Shown piece after piece: positions 36,301-49,364 of a stretch of DNA of 64,000 bases. The notes below the pieces were generated by a model that worked only from the letters and a program-made list of their open reading frames with translations, was not told the DNA's origin and searched no databases. This stretch comes from Smittia aterrima (lineage: Eukaryota; Arthropoda; Insecta; Diptera; Chironomidae): NCBI GenBank assembly GCA_033063855.1, contig CP093830.1, positions 1,860,854 to 1,924,853 of the forward strand, in the 5' to 3' direction. The translations under genes were made by a program, and so were the position numbers. Within the stretch, counting starts at the first letter, position 1. Every line of letters starts with the position of its first letter.

Positions 36301-37017
36301 TTGACTTGTGGCGAGTCCTTTTCGAATAGTTCACCTTTTATTGACATTATGAGACGGCCCAACGTTTGTTATGACCAACATGTCTCCAATTTGTCGACGA
36401 CTGACCATCAATCGAGAAAGTTTGCACTTATCTTGTTTATCGATTTTCTTCTTAGCTAGCGACAAGTATCGTAGCGGAAGCAAATATTTGTTTATCAATG
36501 TTCTATCGTGGAAATGTTTATGGAAACATTTACATTAGATGTGGAATTGAATTAAGACGACAAATTTTATGGAGAAAACATGAAACCATTTTAAGAGTCG
36601 AAATCTTTAATACTTAGAAACTCGATAGAAATTTTGGTCCATTAAGCATCTCAACAAATATTTTTAAAGCTTACATAAGTTCAAAAGCTTAAAGATTTAA
36701 AAAGCGAAGGTCGATGCATTCACAATGAATATTTATTCAAAAGTCACTCACCAATCGGATCTACATGCGTGATATGATCAACAAAATCTCGTTTGCCAAG
36801 ATAAACTGTGATTTTTCCATTCGCAGAAGATTTCTTGAAGACTCTGGAAGAAAGAAATCGAATAAAAATACATCCGAAAGCGATTTCTTCATCTTAAATA
36901 CCTTGTTGCTTGTCGTTTTGAACTGGCATCGTCGATGTCGGGTGAAGGGTTAGGGGACTTCGATGATGACTGCATATGTGTGGAAAGTGTTGCAAGCGGG
37001 GCCTCTAAATTATTCAT
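33356..37017 (-). CDS. krz: Kurtz, non-visual beta-arrestin
   Basis: Nine exons: 37017-36902, 36843-36752, 36173-36031, 35963-35595, 35530-35373, then one of two exons 6 (35276-35136 or 34752-34609), 33920-33834, 33769-33578 and 33434-33356; 458 or 459 residues. Beta-arrestin uncouples G-protein-coupled receptors and links them to endocytosis; Drosophila Kurtz also restrains Hedgehog, Toll and MAPK signalling. The arrestin N-domain starts at about residue 40 with RVFKKSSANGKITVYLGKRD. LTRLQERLIKKLG and the CGVDYELKAF strand follow. The C-domain includes KTVKKIKISVRQ and the polar-core loop LKHEDTNLASST. The tail carries a clathrin-box-like NLIQLDG and the AP-2-binding EDFARLRLKG, split by the last intron. 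If the last intron were not spliced, the protein would end shortly after LDG and lose the AP-2 motif. Confidence 0.95.
34609..34752 (-). CDS. krz: kurtz exon 6b (alternative copy)
   Basis: This 144-base exon has acceptor ATCAAG and donor GTAAGT. It encodes QPGFTLSKVFSLTPLLANNK, closer to the vertebrate arrestin sequence (TLTPFLANN) than exon 6a. It carries KW in place of QR before GLALDG. It is one codon longer than 6a and uses the same splice phases, so either exon gives a full arrestin. Confidence 0.85.
35136..35276 (-). CDS. krz: kurtz exon 6a (alternative copy)
   Basis: This 141-base exon has acceptor CTACAG and donor GTAAGC. It encodes APGFTLSKVFNVRPLLKNNK and then GLALDGQLKHEDTNLASST. 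It is homologous to exon 6b: from the shared Pro-Gly onward 35 of 42 residues agree by eye. It enters and leaves in the same phases as 6b. Joining 6a to 6b would break the reading frame, since an exon entering in phase 2 and leaving in phase 2 cannot follow itself without duplicating the loop; the pair is therefore best read as mutually exclusive. Confidence 0.85.
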
Positions 37018-39229
37018 TTTACTTTATTCCTTGCCCGCGAAAGCTTCGTTTAAAAGCTGAACTCTTCTTACTGTTGGTCCTTCAATTTCGAAGAACCAAT
37101 ATCGTTTAATATTTCAGCAGATCTGACAACGACACTCTATCCTACTATGAACCTTCAAATTACATCTCCAAGCGTCAAGCAATGTCTGCAACGAAGCAAT
37201 TTAAGCCAAATTAAAACTTTCAGCAACTTTTCTCGTGTCAAGTTAAGAAACGACGTGATGGTCGTTCAGCAGCGAAATTCGAAATAGAGAATCAAAAATA
37301 TCGTGGTGAACGAGAATCCAATTTCGGCTTATGTAACAAAAGTCCAACAATTCAGAAAGTCTCATGAGAGAGCACAAACCTCGTTTAATCAAAATGAAAA
37401 TGTTGTGCTAAGAATTATGCAATAAACATAAAAAAGTTTCGTATTAGGTCACGAAGAACTATTTGATTTATAGAGAAGAATTGTCAATAAGCTTGAACAT
37501 GACGATGAGCTGAAATGTTTGCAACGGATTTGAGTCGTAAACAAGATAAACATGAACGCTTAAGAGCGTCGTTCATAATTTATAAAATTCTTATCATTCT
37601 TTAGATTTTGAAAAATGTTCTCCGTCCATGAACTTTTCGCTGCTGTGGTTGCCGAGTAGAAGTTTGCAAAGTATTACCAATGAAGCGCACGGGAATCCCA
37701 ATTATACTAAAATTTTAATTAAAATAATTTACTCTCAGAGTTTTGCGCGAGAGATGCTCGTAAATTCAAACTTAGCGATGAAATCTCATCAACAGGTGTT
37801 CGGCTTATTGGGGAAGACAAATTATCTTTTTTACTGCGACACTCATTGAACGCAAGAAGCGGAAGAGAAGTACCGGAAAATCAGCTGAGCGTAAAGCAAC
37901 AGCATCCACGATACCCGAGATTCTCTTCTCATTTCATTCATTCACACCTCATGAGGAGCTATCTAAAACTCACGTCATCTATAGAAAAGGAGAAGTTACA
38001 ACTGTCGAAGAAGAGACGGTTTATCATAACGTAAGATAGAGGACAAGTAGTAGCGATTGTTGAATATTCCCTTACACATTTCACCGAATTCATTTTTGAA
38101 GACGGCAAACGCCGCTCGAGAATTTCATGCTCGATACTTTAAACGCGCTGACGTAGTTTACAGCTTTGCAATGCAAATATTTAATTGCGAGTTTATTTAT
38201 AACACACTAGAGAAGGCTCCATACTTTCATAGTTGTATTTGATCAGACTAACTCGCAACTCCATAAGGTTCTTTCGCTTTCTAACGTATACGTTCGTTTT
38301 ATTTTATCGATATTAGTTCCGAGCGTTCAATATTTATCAGCATTTTATTACTGGATGCGTCTGCTGAGCTTTTGCTCTAATGTGTTGGATCGCTAAAGAT
38401 TGTGTAAATATTTTAACTGATTTGATTTTGAAGTGATGTTTATTTTATAAGAGAAACACCAGCTACATTAGATTGAAGTACTTGTAAGTAATTGAAGATA
38501 TCCATTCGAGAGGATTCGATCACTTTCTTTCTATCTCGTGATTTGCATAAAATCACCGCGAATTCCGAGAATCACAATATGAAGGAAGACGAGCTCAGAA
38601 AAATGTGGAATTTATGAATTGATTGCTCGTATGAATCACTCGACTTGATGACTTACCAAAGCTTTAATCAATAATCCATTAACAGTGCACTTTAATAGTC
38701 TTTGACGATGTAGTAACTTTGGTTGGCTTTGGGCGATTATTCCGCGGTTTAGTGTTTTGATTAAATTAAATTCAGAAATGATTCACAATTTTTTCTCACA
38801 AAACAAAATTCATCTCTCGATCGAAAAACAATTCTTCTTCACTCCACGCGAACTGTTGGAATGCAAAATTCTAATTACTTATTAAATGTTTGCTTGATTG
38901 ACGATTCAAATGAATATTCACACGATATTCGCTATTAATTCCGAGCGATTTTCGTTCTTCAATTTCAAGTCTCTGAATAAATGTTCGTTTCATGAAAGCG
39001 CTCAGACGTTTTCCAAGAATGTCTTTAAGGAAACTTGTGTTATGGAATAATAGGATTTGCTCAACGGAATCCTCTTTCACAAGGCTCATTCAAAGATTGA
39101 ATAACTGGAATTGATAAAAAAAATTAAATGACATAATTAATTGTATGTACATCTGAACAACAGAGGTTTTATTATTATAGTTTGTTGCTCCATGAAACTG
39201 ATTAATTCAATAAAATATGTTTAAACTTA
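37018..39229. other. Non-coding stretch upstream of kurtz
   Basis: About 2.2 kb between the kurtz start and the NitFhit stop. It probably contains the kurtz promoter and untranslated leader exons. Short open frames on both strands lack family resemblance, and no exon could be supported. Confidence 0.5.
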
Positions 39230-40701
39230 TTAAAAAAGATTTTTGTAGATCGTAGCCTCATCGATTCTTTCTTGAAGAGGTCTTCGTTCCAGCTCATCAT
39301 TATGATCATGTTCGTTGAGCTTTATGTATATTTCGTCGTTATGTTCAAAATCCCCAGGCTTCCTCGGCATAATATGGCAATGAACATGCTTAACAGTTTG
39401 ACCAGCGAACTCTCCATCCTGAATTGTAATCGTTGTGCTTTTGGCTTGATAAAAATCGTCTAGCACTTTGGATATGCGACTAGCCATCAGAAATAAATCT
39501 TTTACTTCTTCTGGTGTCATTTCTTCGACACGAGCAATCCTTCGTTTTGTTGCAACCAGAACTAAAATTACAATTATTAGTCTTGAAATATCTAATGAAT
39601 AAAATTCTTACCATGTCCAGGAACAACGCAACGAATATTAGTGAAAGCTACGCAATGTTCACTTTTCATGAAAATCGTTTCAGGGTCGATTAAATATTTC
39701 TCAAACATAAACGACTGCTCTGGGATAAGAGAGTTGGCTGTTTTCATGACGTCAATATCATACACATCGCTTCTTCTATGTTCAAAGCACGGCATGTTCC
39801 TTTCAACTTTCGATATATCTTCCAATGAAATGTCAACGAATTGAACTTCATGCTCTTCTGTACATTTTGCGAGAACTTTTCCAAAAGGACTGACAACAAT
39901 TGCTTCACCCCACGATGATCTCTTCTCGTTATGTTGACCTTTCTGAGCTGCAGACACAATGAAACATTGATTCTCAATTGCTCGAGATCTGTTCAAAATA
40001 TCCCAATGAGCTTTTCCCGTTGACAGAGCAAAAGCTGAAGGATACGTGATGATTTGTGCCTTCTGCTTCTTCAGCCAAGTTGCTGTTTCGGGAAAACGAA
40101 TGTCATAGCAAATCTGCAGTCCAATTTTTCCGATCGTCGTTTCAATCGGTTTAGTCAATCCTGGACCTTTTTGAACAATTTTTGATTCGCGAAATTTAAA
40201 TTCTGGAGTATCCACATCAAAGAGATGAAGCTTCCGGTAGATTCCAGCGATTTCTCCATTTGAATCGATAATTATATGAGTGTTGAATATCTTTCCAGTT
40301 TCTTTGCCAGCATCGTCAGTTGCAATCTCATGTATTCCTCCAAAACTCATCCACATTGAGTTCTCTTTGCTTGTAAAAAGTAAGAGTAACAAGTGAGTGT
40401 CATTGTGTGAAATAATTCCTTATTAGACTCACCATATCTTCTTATAAAACTGGACAGTGTCTCCTGTTAGAGGTTCCGCGAGTTTCTTTGTTTCATCGAC
40501 ATTTGTACCAACGTAGTCGCAACATTCGGGAAAGAATAGAAAATCAGCTTTTCCAACTGACCGGCTGACAAGCGAAGAAATCAAATCTCGATTACTAATT
40601 TTATCGTTCGTTGATTTCATCTGACAAACTCCAATTTTCTTGATCGTCGACATCGTTGCGTATCTTTTACTATTAACAGAACTCAGAAAAACTCGTAACA
40701 T
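39230..40701 (-). CDS. NitFhit: NitFhit, nitrilase-Fhit fusion protein
   Basis: Three exons: 40701-40433, 40369-39612 and 39561-39230, 452 residues. The N-terminal 300 residues are a Nit1-type nitrilase, known in mammals as a deaminated-glutathione amidase. Its catalytic triad is visible as Glu in FFPECCDY, Lys in YRKLHLFD and Cys in LQICYDIRFPE. The C-terminal 150 residues are a Fhit-type histidine-triad hydrolase of diadenosine polyphosphates, with HVHCHIMPRKPGD carrying the His-x-His-x-His motif. In vertebrates these are separate genes; the fusion is typical of flies and worms. The first ATG (40701) gives a basic, hydrophobic start that could target mitochondria. A second ATG at 40653 (MSTIKK) would give a cytosolic form. 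Confidence 0.95.
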
Positions 40702-40892
40702 TTTTATGTAAACAAACAAATTATGAGCAATTGTCAACTAGCAATTCGCTCGTCATCTGACGACTTTAAAATTCAAATTTTTTCAAGATTAAATAAATTT
40801 TTGATCTTTATTAAAAAATAGTTCTTTGACTTAGTTAGTACATCACGTTAAGTGCAATCTCTGAGAATAATAAGCTGAGTCGATTAGTTAAG

Positions 40893-43870
40893 TTACATAG
40901 GCGAATCAATTGCTCTTCGATTGCAATCCCAGTCACTGAAAAAGAAAATCGATTAGACGTTGATCTTTTTTAGAATGATAAGCACTTACATCGAAGGCGA
41001 TGCTAATGTATTAGCTTCTTCGGTTGATGATTGAGTTGTGAAAGTCACTGGTGAATTCAAGTTGTTAACGGTAATCGAGCTGAGGACTACTAAGACACAT
41101 AAAAGCAATGGGCCAAGAATTGCGCCTTCAATACCCAACAAGTACATGCCGCCAACTGAAAGTTTTCATTTAGAAAATCATAAGAAATCATTAAATTTCA
41201 TAAATATTACCAATAGAAAGAGCGGTCAAGTATGGGTGACCCGTGCCTTTGATTTCCGAATGAATAATTGGATTGAAGTTTGGAGGAATGATGAAATGAA
41301 CAAGGAACAGGCAGAGTCCAAGGTAGAATCGATCCTGAGAGAGCCATAAATCGAGAAAAGCTGGAAGACAGCACCTGTGAAGAAATCGAAATATTTCATC
41401 AAATCGGTTAATAATTTAAAGTTTTCATCTTTACCAGTAAGTTTCGAGGAAAGGAGCTGCCGCTAAAATAGTTGCCAAGACTGAAGGAAGAAACACGACG
41501 TGTGCTCCAAAGACCTTTAAATAAACCAAAAGTTAAGAACAGCGAAGCTCAATTCAAATTTCATCATCTTACGGTATGAGTCAGCCAAGTGAATAAACCA
41601 TGGAATAAAGAAAGCTTCATTGTTGCAACGAGAACCGAAGATACGGAATCTTCTAGAGCATCCGCAAGTCTGGTCCCCCATGCCGAGTTAATGTTCATTG
41701 CGATTGGCGCGTAGCGTTCTTTGCTTGATTGCAGTAAGTAATAAAGTGTTGTAAAGAAAATGATCTGAAAGAAATTGATTAATGAGTGGTAATTGAGTAA
41801 CGTGATGTTTCCCTCTTACTGTGTTAAACAGGAACTTGAGCATTGCCTGTCCACTTCCCAACACAACGGAGATGAGTGTAGAAAGGATTGTAAATAAGAG
41901 ATTCACATTTGCCTTCAAGACAATGAGTAGAGAGTCAGAGATTTCCATTAACATTCCAACATTCGTTTTAGCCCAAGCGATAAGACTAGAGAAGGAAACT
42001 GAAACATCAATGATTAAATTACATTTGAAATACTTTGACAATTCAATTCTTTACCTCCGGAAGTCGTTACAATTTCGTCGAGCTGTGATAAAACGGATTC
42101 CATTCCAACACGCGGCCCAATATTCTTTGAATTGTTTCTGTCCATGTAACTTTGAATTAGGCGATCCCAAACTGTTAGAATTTGAGTCTTAAGTCTGGTG
42201 GCTTGTTCACTATCAGTTTCATTAAACAATCGATCTAAATAGTCTTCTATAGTTGTTCGACTGTACTGATATGCATTGTCAATGATGTCATCAATTGACT
42301 GAAGATTTATTGGTAACATTTCTACGAGGTCGGGTCGAAGAGTCAATGTTCGATTGATTAGATTACTTCCAAGCTGTGCCACGGCAATTGTCTCAGAATA
42401 AATTTGAAAGAACAAAAATACTCCTACGAATATGAGAAAGAAAACGAGCAGAAGAATCATAAAACAAGCGCTGATGTCATCGGCATAAGATTTGAGTTTT
42501 GCACAGAATGTTTTATGAATTTTTGAGTTGAGTTGAACCATCCCTGGAAGACAAATGGGAACTAAAGCGTATCGTCGTTCTTCGAACCATGAATTGAATG
42601 TTTTAGCGTATCGGCTTTTCCACTGATCCTCAATTAAACTCCAAAAGCCCAGCGCTCGACACATTTCCTTGATTGCAAACAAAGTCATTGGTATCAAGCA
42701 CATGAAGAAGATCCACATTTGAGTCCAGAGAAGTGTTGCGATGCAAGCATAAAATAAGATTTTGAAGTAGCCATCAGATTCGAGCACAACTTCCTTTTCC
42801 TTCGACTTCTTCTGAGGTTTCTCTTCTTTCGCAAAACTCATCTGCATTTTCATTTTTATCTCTGACAAATGATTCTTTGTTTTCAACAAGCGTGTCATTG
42901 GTGTTGCTGATATGACAGTGGCCGATGCTTCCTCTTCAATTGTTGCTTTCGGTTCTTCAGTTGCTTCGACTTGAGCTGGTTTAAAAGATAACTTCTTGAA
43001 TATGCTTTCTGTGAATTCTTTGCTGTTGCTACCTTCGTCGAGCAGAAAACCAGCAAATGCATAAATCATCACAATCCCAAAAGCCGCAACTTGAAAAGAA
43101 CCGGCAAAGCTGCAGAGATATGCGGCTAGCAGTATCCAGAGACCTTGTCCAAGAATTGCAAACATTGTTGCCGATTCGTTTTTCCAAAGCATGAAAATTG
43201 CCACTCCATACGAAAATAAGATGATAGCAACCAAAGTGAGACTAAGCGAACCCACAATGCTTCCAATGATCGAATGACTCCAAAAGAGTACAGCAAGGAT
43301 GACTTCACACAACTCCGCAGGTGCAATGTAAGCAATCAATCGAAGTGAAATGATAGTTGAAAGTCCAATGAAGATGATTTTGATGTGCGTAAATAATTTG
43401 TGCATCATGAATCCACCTGCCTTGACAAGGCCTTTAAAAGGAAGCATGACAACTTCAAGAACAATTGGAGTTTCATCTTTTTCAAGCCCGTCAATCCACG
43501 AATTGATTCCTTTTGAAATTCTTTTCTTTGCAGGGAATAGTACAGCTCCAAATAAGGTAGCCCACATCAAAGGCGCTAAAGAAAATCCATTGAAATAAAG
43601 AAAAGCTTTGAAAAACATTAAAAATCTTACACAGAAAAGGAAGCAGCACTAGGAACACGCCAGCAAGAGCAGCTAGGACAATCAGAATTCCAACATTGTA
43701 GAGAGCAGATTTGACTGATTCGACCTCTCCAGACCTTTGATTCTTGATATTCGAAAAAACATTGAAGAAGCCGTCAATCGACCTGAAATGACAAATATTT
43801 GTGGACAAGTCCAAGAGTTATACAACTTAACTAACCGTTTAAACGATCGATCGGTTTGTCGAGCAGCCAT
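40893..43870 (-). CDS. TMEM245: Transmembrane protein 245 (AI-2E transporter-like)
   Basis: Nine exons: 43870-43836, 43782-43631, 43575-42055, 41998-41820, 41764-41573, 41514-41435, 41374-41211, 41155-40990 and 40935-40893, 843 residues. The protein is polytopic with at least a dozen hydrophobic segments. It matches TMEM245 (human C9orf5) in PLMWATLFGAVLFPAKKRI near the N-terminus, in the AKTNVGMLMEISDSLL region and in the C-terminal GTGHPYLTALSI. The C-terminal half belongs to the AI-2E/PerM exporter fold. A basic, Lys/Glu-rich cytosolic loop lies in the middle (KPQKKSKEKE). The transport substrate is unknown. The first exon encodes only 12 residues (MAARQTDRSFKR). The stop codon lies 191 bases upstream of the NitFhit start, on the same strand. 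Confidence 0.88.
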
Positions 43871-44004
43871 TTTCCGAGAATTCTTGATTAATTACGATAT
43901 CTCGAAGGTGTGGACTGAATGTTTTATTATTCTATTTTTAAGAAATTAAGGTGTTTCGCATCTCAAAACAACGACGCAAAACGAATTTGAATATTTCTGT
44001 TAAA

Positions 44005-44629
44005 TCAGATCAATTGATTTATTTCATTTCTGACTATTTCCAGACATTGTAACGGAGGTAGTAGTGTCTAGAATCAAAAATCATTGTTAATTTTGCTGAT
44101 TGCGCACGATTTCTTTGAAAACTTACATCGAAGAGGACGATGACTGGTTTTTCATTGAAGAACTCTTTGGCAGTGAGCAGTTGTAAAACGAATATTACGC
44201 GATTCTACGAAGAGATATTATTAGATTAGTTATTCAAAGTAAATAATTATAACTTACGAAATAAATGACTTCGTTCAGAATTATTTTGTGAATGTTTTCT
44301 ATTGGAATGAAAGTAACTCGACTTCGTCCAAAGGAAAGCTCTGTTAATTTTTCAATTCCGAGATCCCTGATGACAACTAAAGACTCCTTGCGAACTAGAT
44401 TCAATAATTGTAATATCAGCAAGGTCAGGATGATGAGAAACGACATGTGGACTAGATAACGAGTCTCGTTTGCGGCGATGACACATAAGAAACAAATTGA
44501 AATTGCTGCAAGCAAAATTAGTTTTCTCTTTTTACTTGCTGCATATTTTGTATTCTCAAGTGATATCACGACACTGTTTGGCGATTTCCTGTTGGTTGCA
44601 AGATGAAGATTATATTCCGGAAAATCCAT
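44005..44629 (-). CDS. PIG-H: PIG-H, GPI-GlcNAc transferase subunit H
   Basis: Three exons: 44629-44258, 44204-44127 and 44067-44005, 170 residues. PIG-H belongs to the ER complex that transfers GlcNAc to phosphatidylinositol, the first step of GPI-anchor synthesis. Two hydrophobic segments (around ICFLCVIAANE and LIILTLLILQLL) are followed by the conserved ESLVVIRDLGIE and the block FIPIENIHKIILNEVIYF. After it come VIFVLQLL and the C-terminal LPPLQCLEIV. The length is slightly shorter than the human 188 residues. Only 134 bases separate its stop from the start of TMEM245, so the two may share regulation or overlap in untranslated regions. Confidence 0.9.
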
Positions 44630-45934
44630 TTCGTTTGTTTATCAGGGACGCAACTACGTTTGAAGGGAATCCAAGTACGGAGTTCCGACTTTTTGAAGCT
44701 TCAGCGTCTGTCAAATCTGAAATCTTTAAAAAAATATTATTAACACGAAATAACAGAGTTTCCGGCTTAAATTAGTGGTAAATCGTTGTTCCAAGTGTTA
44801 AGTTTGTAATGATAACGAATTAAACTAACGAAATGCGACGAGCGATGTTGTTTTGTTGAATTAAAATTTTCAAATTTGTTATTTTATTTTACTTGTGCGG
44901 AGCTGAGTTTCGTCATAAGCTAAAGGGATCTCCTCAATCATCGATATCTCTCATCAAAAGCATAAATATCGTAAAATTTCATCGACATAATCGAATATAA
45001 AGTGAATAACTCGTGGGGAAATAGACAAGTCGACTCCAAATCTTAAGTGAAGTTTCTTTCTGACATTTTGCATTTCCATGAATTATTTTTCGTTTTAATG
45101 GCTTCAAAAATAATTATTTTTAGTTTTTCGACGCGGAAAGCTATTTCCCATACAGTAAAGAAGTGAATTGTTGTGAATAGAAAATTTGGAAATATCGAAA
45201 ACCGAAAACTAAAGAAATTGATCGAAAAGTATTTTGGAAAATGCGGTGCTCTCTGTGTGAGTGTTTGCTTTGTCTCTGTGTGAATAATCCGCGAACGTCG
45301 AATCGATAGCTTGCAATTACTCTTCGAATCGGCAGAAATTTGAGATATTTCCATGAAAACTCGCTGACCTCTTCTCAGCCGTTGCGGGTCTGTCGACTGT
45401 CGCAAATGTCCGTGCGAATAATTTTGCATCGAAAGAAAGAAACTTTTTGCGTCTTCTCTTTACTTCACTTTCTGAATTGCCGGCAAAGAAGACCAGTGCA
45501 CACGCTTTTCAACACTCATTTTGGGTTGAGATAAATCTTCGAGATATTAGCTTATCCGTTTTTTGGTTTGGAAGGTTTGTAACTAAACCTGTTACGATCT
45601 CTTCAACTTCTTCCTCAATGAATATATTCGAAGGTCATTTTCGTTATCAGACGATTACGCTATATTAATCATCACAACAACTACGACAACATCGCTACTG
45701 CATATTTCTACGATAACATATTACGATATCCATCATCAAACAATTCTCTCATTGCAGGTACACAGGATATTTTCAGAATGGATGCCGTCTATTGAACGCG
45801 ACATAAACTTTTACATCAACGATTTAAAAAGAACGTTTAGAGTTTAAGAAAAATTGATCATTATTTAAGTGCAGTGACGTTTAACGAAAATTATTACTAA
45901 AGGCATTGTCAGAAAACGCAAATATTGCTGCACA
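44630..45934. promoter_or_regulatory. Divergent upstream region of PIG-H and falafel
   Basis: About 1.3 kb between two start codons on opposite strands. A strong acceptor (TCTCATTGCAG) ends near 45757, suggesting that falafel has an untranslated first exon and a leader intron within this region. No other exon was recognised. Confidence 0.5.
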
Positions 45935-48900
45935 ATGACGACACAGGATACGAGCACTCGTCGAAGAGTGAAGCTATACGCATTGAATGCTGATCGACAA
46001 TGGGATGACCGCGGCACAGGACATGTAACATCGAACTACGTTGACCGATTGAAAGGTAAGATTGCGTCACGGAGACGAACTATTTAAGCTATGATAAAAT
46101 TTCACTCAAATTAGACTCTTTCTCAGGCATTTCGCTGTTGGTTCGTGCAGAGAACGATGGCTCATTGCTCCTTGAAAGTAAAATTCAACCCGATACAGCT
46201 TATCAGAAGCAACAGGATACACTTATTGTTTGGAGCGAAGGAGATAACTTTGATTTAGCTCTTAGCTTTCAAGAGAAAGCTGGATGCGACGAGATCTGGG
46301 AGAAAATTTGCCAGGTGCAGGGAAAAGATCCGTCAGTTGACACAACACAAGACCTTGTTGAAGAGTCTGAAGACGAGCGCTATGAAGATATGCCAGATTC
46401 GGCACCGCCAGTTGAGTTACCGCCATGCGAAATGGCTCGTCTTGAAGATATCAGTGAAATTATTTCAAACTGTCTTAACACACAAATGCGTAAGGAAAAG
46501 CTGGCCGTCGCTCTGGAGCAAGAAAGTTATATTAAGAAGCTGTTAAACCTCTTTCATATGTGCGAGGACCTCGACAATCAAGAGGGACTTCACTACCTAT
46601 TCGAGATATTCAAGAACATCTTCCTTCTCAATAGAACACAACTTTTTGAAATCATGTTCGCTGAGGACACCATCTTCGATGTAGTTGGATGTCTTGAGTA
46701 TGATCCATCAGGTGGACCACCGAAGCGACATCGTCATTATCTCAAACAATATTCAAAGTTCCGAGAACCTATTGAAATCAAGAACCCTGACTTGCTGGCG
46801 AAGATTCATCAAACGTATCGCGTACAATATATTCAAGATATAGTTCTGCCAGCTCCGTCCGTGTTCGAAGATGCGATGCTGAATTCGCTGTCGAGCTTCA
46901 TCTTCTTCAACAAGTGTGAGATTGTCACATTAATTCAAGAGGATGACAAGTATTTGGATGATCTCTTTGCGCTTCTGAGTGACATCAGTACGCCGCTAGA
47001 CAAACGCCGCGACTCGGTACTCTTCCTCAAAGAGTTCTGTAGCTATGCCCAACTTCTTCAACCACATGCAAAAGAAGCTTTCTACAAGAGCTTGATCAGT
47101 CTCGGAATTCTTCCTGCTCTTGAAATTATCCTTAACATACCAGACACGAAAATCAAGTCCGCATCGATCGACATTCTCACGACAATCGTTGAGTATTCAC
47201 CATCTTTGATCAGGGACTACACGCTTTCGCAATACAGCAATCAAGAAGATGATCAATGTCTCATCAATATTGCAATCGAACAAATGTTGAACGATTCAGA
47301 ACCGGAGCTTGGTGGGGCTGTTCAATTAATGGGGGTCATTCGAATCCTTCTCGATCCAGAGACAATGTTGGCAAGCGCAAATAAATCGGAAAAGACAGAC
47401 TTCCTCAACTTTTTCTACAAAAACTCTGTTCAAATTCTTATCGGTAAGTCTAGTCTCACATCAACTTGAGAAACATTACTAAAATTTATTTCTTTGCAGC
47501 TCCTCTTTTAATCAACACTCTCAACGATAAACCAGCCAACGAAGATTATCATACAGTGCAGCTACTGGGCTTGATTCTTGAGTTGTTGTCGTTTTGTGTT
47601 GAACATCACAGCTATCACATAAAGAACTGCATTATCAGCAAAGATCTGTTGAGGCGAATTCTCGTGTTAATGCGGTCAACTCACACCTTCCTTGTTTTGT
47701 GTGCTTTGAGGTTTTTGCGCAAAATTATTTCCATGAAGGACGATTTTTACAACAGGTGAGACTAAGAGATTAAACGGATTGAGAATCTTAAATCTTATAT
47801 TGAATTTCTCGCTCTTCTCAGATACATTGTCAAGGGAAACCTTTTTGCTCCTGTCGTCGAGGCCTTCATCCGCAACAACGGACGTTACAATCTTTTAGAG
47901 TCGGCCATCCTGGAACTATTCGAATTCATTAAATTGGAAGACATCAAGGCCCTCTGTACATATGTCGTGGAGAACTTCGGAAAGATTTTCGATGAGATTC
48001 AATACGTTCAGACATTCAAAAATCTTCGTAACAAATACGATCAGCATCAGGACAGACTAAAGGATAAAGAGAAGGGATACGATTCGTGAGTTCAAAATGA
48101 AATGGAGAATTGTCGAATGAAAATTAATTTTAAATTACTTAATTAGAATGCCATCAATTTTGCGTAACACATCACGCTATCGTAGAGACACTCGTCAACC
48201 CGCAGAAGAAGAAGAGATGTGGTTCAACGAAGAAGATGATTTTGAGGAAGTTCCCGCCGAGACGAAAATTGTTCCCGATCTGGACAACAGCATAAGTAAG
48301 CGAAATCAAAATGCAAACGTAATAATATAAATCTTAACGAAATTTTTCCTTTATTGAAGGTAAAATAATGGACAAAAAGGCTGAAATGCTAAGCCACGGA
48401 CCGAAATCGCTTCATCCGCAGAATACGCATTCTCCAAATCAGCAACAGTCCTCAGCTGTCAATTCTACTAATAATAACATAAGCGTCAGTAATAACAATC
48501 GAAAATCGTCAGAGACAGTCACGTCATCACCGGAAGAACAGGCTGAGGAGCAACCAAATAAAGCTCCATCAGAATCAACAGAAGACGATAAAGAGACAAA
48601 GGAAAAGAATGCACGTGAACTCGCCTCCATTCTCGACGAAGAAGTCGAAGATCCTCCAGACAATCGACCGCTTGTAACAGAACCACAAACGTCACTGGCA
48701 GCAGAAACTTGTAGTGTCATTGCAAATGTCGATAGTAAATGTAGTGCAGAGGAACCCACACCTGATAAAATACCGGAGGTAGAGCAAGATGTTACGAAGA
48801 GTGAGGACGATTCCCTTGCCGTAAAGAAGGTGAGAATGCTTTAACTTTTAATAAATTTCAAGAAAATGAAATATAATTTCATTTAACTCTTCTTTAGTCT

Positions 48901-48990
48901 CTCGTTGACTACGAAGGCGGTGATTCAGATGACGAAGAAGAGTCAACAGATTCAAACGAGCCAGCACAGAAGAAGGTCCGTTTGGAATAA
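45935..48990 (+). CDS. flfl: Falafel / PP4R3 (SMEK), protein phosphatase 4 regulatory subunit 3
   Basis: Seven exons: 45935-46055, 46127-47443, 47500-47755, 47822-48085, 48147-48295, 48360-48829 and 48898-48990, 889 residues. It targets the PP4 catalytic subunit to substrates such as gamma-H2AX, CENP-C and Miranda, and is nuclear in interphase. The N-terminus is a PH-like (EVH1-type) domain beginning RRRVKLYALNADRQWDDRGTG, which binds FxxP motifs. Then comes the conserved SMEK/PP4R3 armadillo-like region (KNIFLLNRTQLFEIMF, HRHYLKQYSKFREP, SLRFLRKII-like helices) to about residue 650. The C-terminal 240 residues are low complexity, rich in Asn/Ser and acidic residues. They end with KKVRLE, a possible nuclear localisation signal. 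Confidence 0.95.
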
Positions 48991-49364
48991 TGCTCGTTTC
49001 ATAAGTCGTCTCTAAATAATTGTAATATTTAGAAGAAAGAAGAATTTTACAATACGCCAGTCCTAAGTTGGTCAACGTAAAATAATTTAAGAATAAAACA
49101 AAACTTAATTTAAAATTTTAAAACTGTTTTCGTTAAAACTTTTGTTTTCAGATTTTTATTCATTCTTTTTTTGCAGTAAACAATTTAGCGAAAAGTTGTT
49201 GAAAGCTCTTCAATAACTTTAGCAATTTATTTCCATTCATCGAAAATAAACTTTATTAGTTTTTGAAAGAAAATGAAAACTTTTCTTGAAGCAAACGAAA
49301 ACATTTTGTCTACAATCATCAATGTTTTTAAAAGCTGAACAAGCATACGAAATCGAATATTTTT
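48991..49364. other. Convergent intergenic region, falafel and CFAP36
   Basis: 374 bases between two stop codons facing each other. A poly(A) signal for falafel is at about 49092-49097. The 3' untranslated regions are likely to be close or overlapping. Confidence 0.55.

Noticed and set aside
48439..48759. 106-codon Ser-rich minus-strand frame
   Set aside because: It is antisense to the low-complexity tail of falafel. The serine richness only reflects the complementary acidic and Asn codons.
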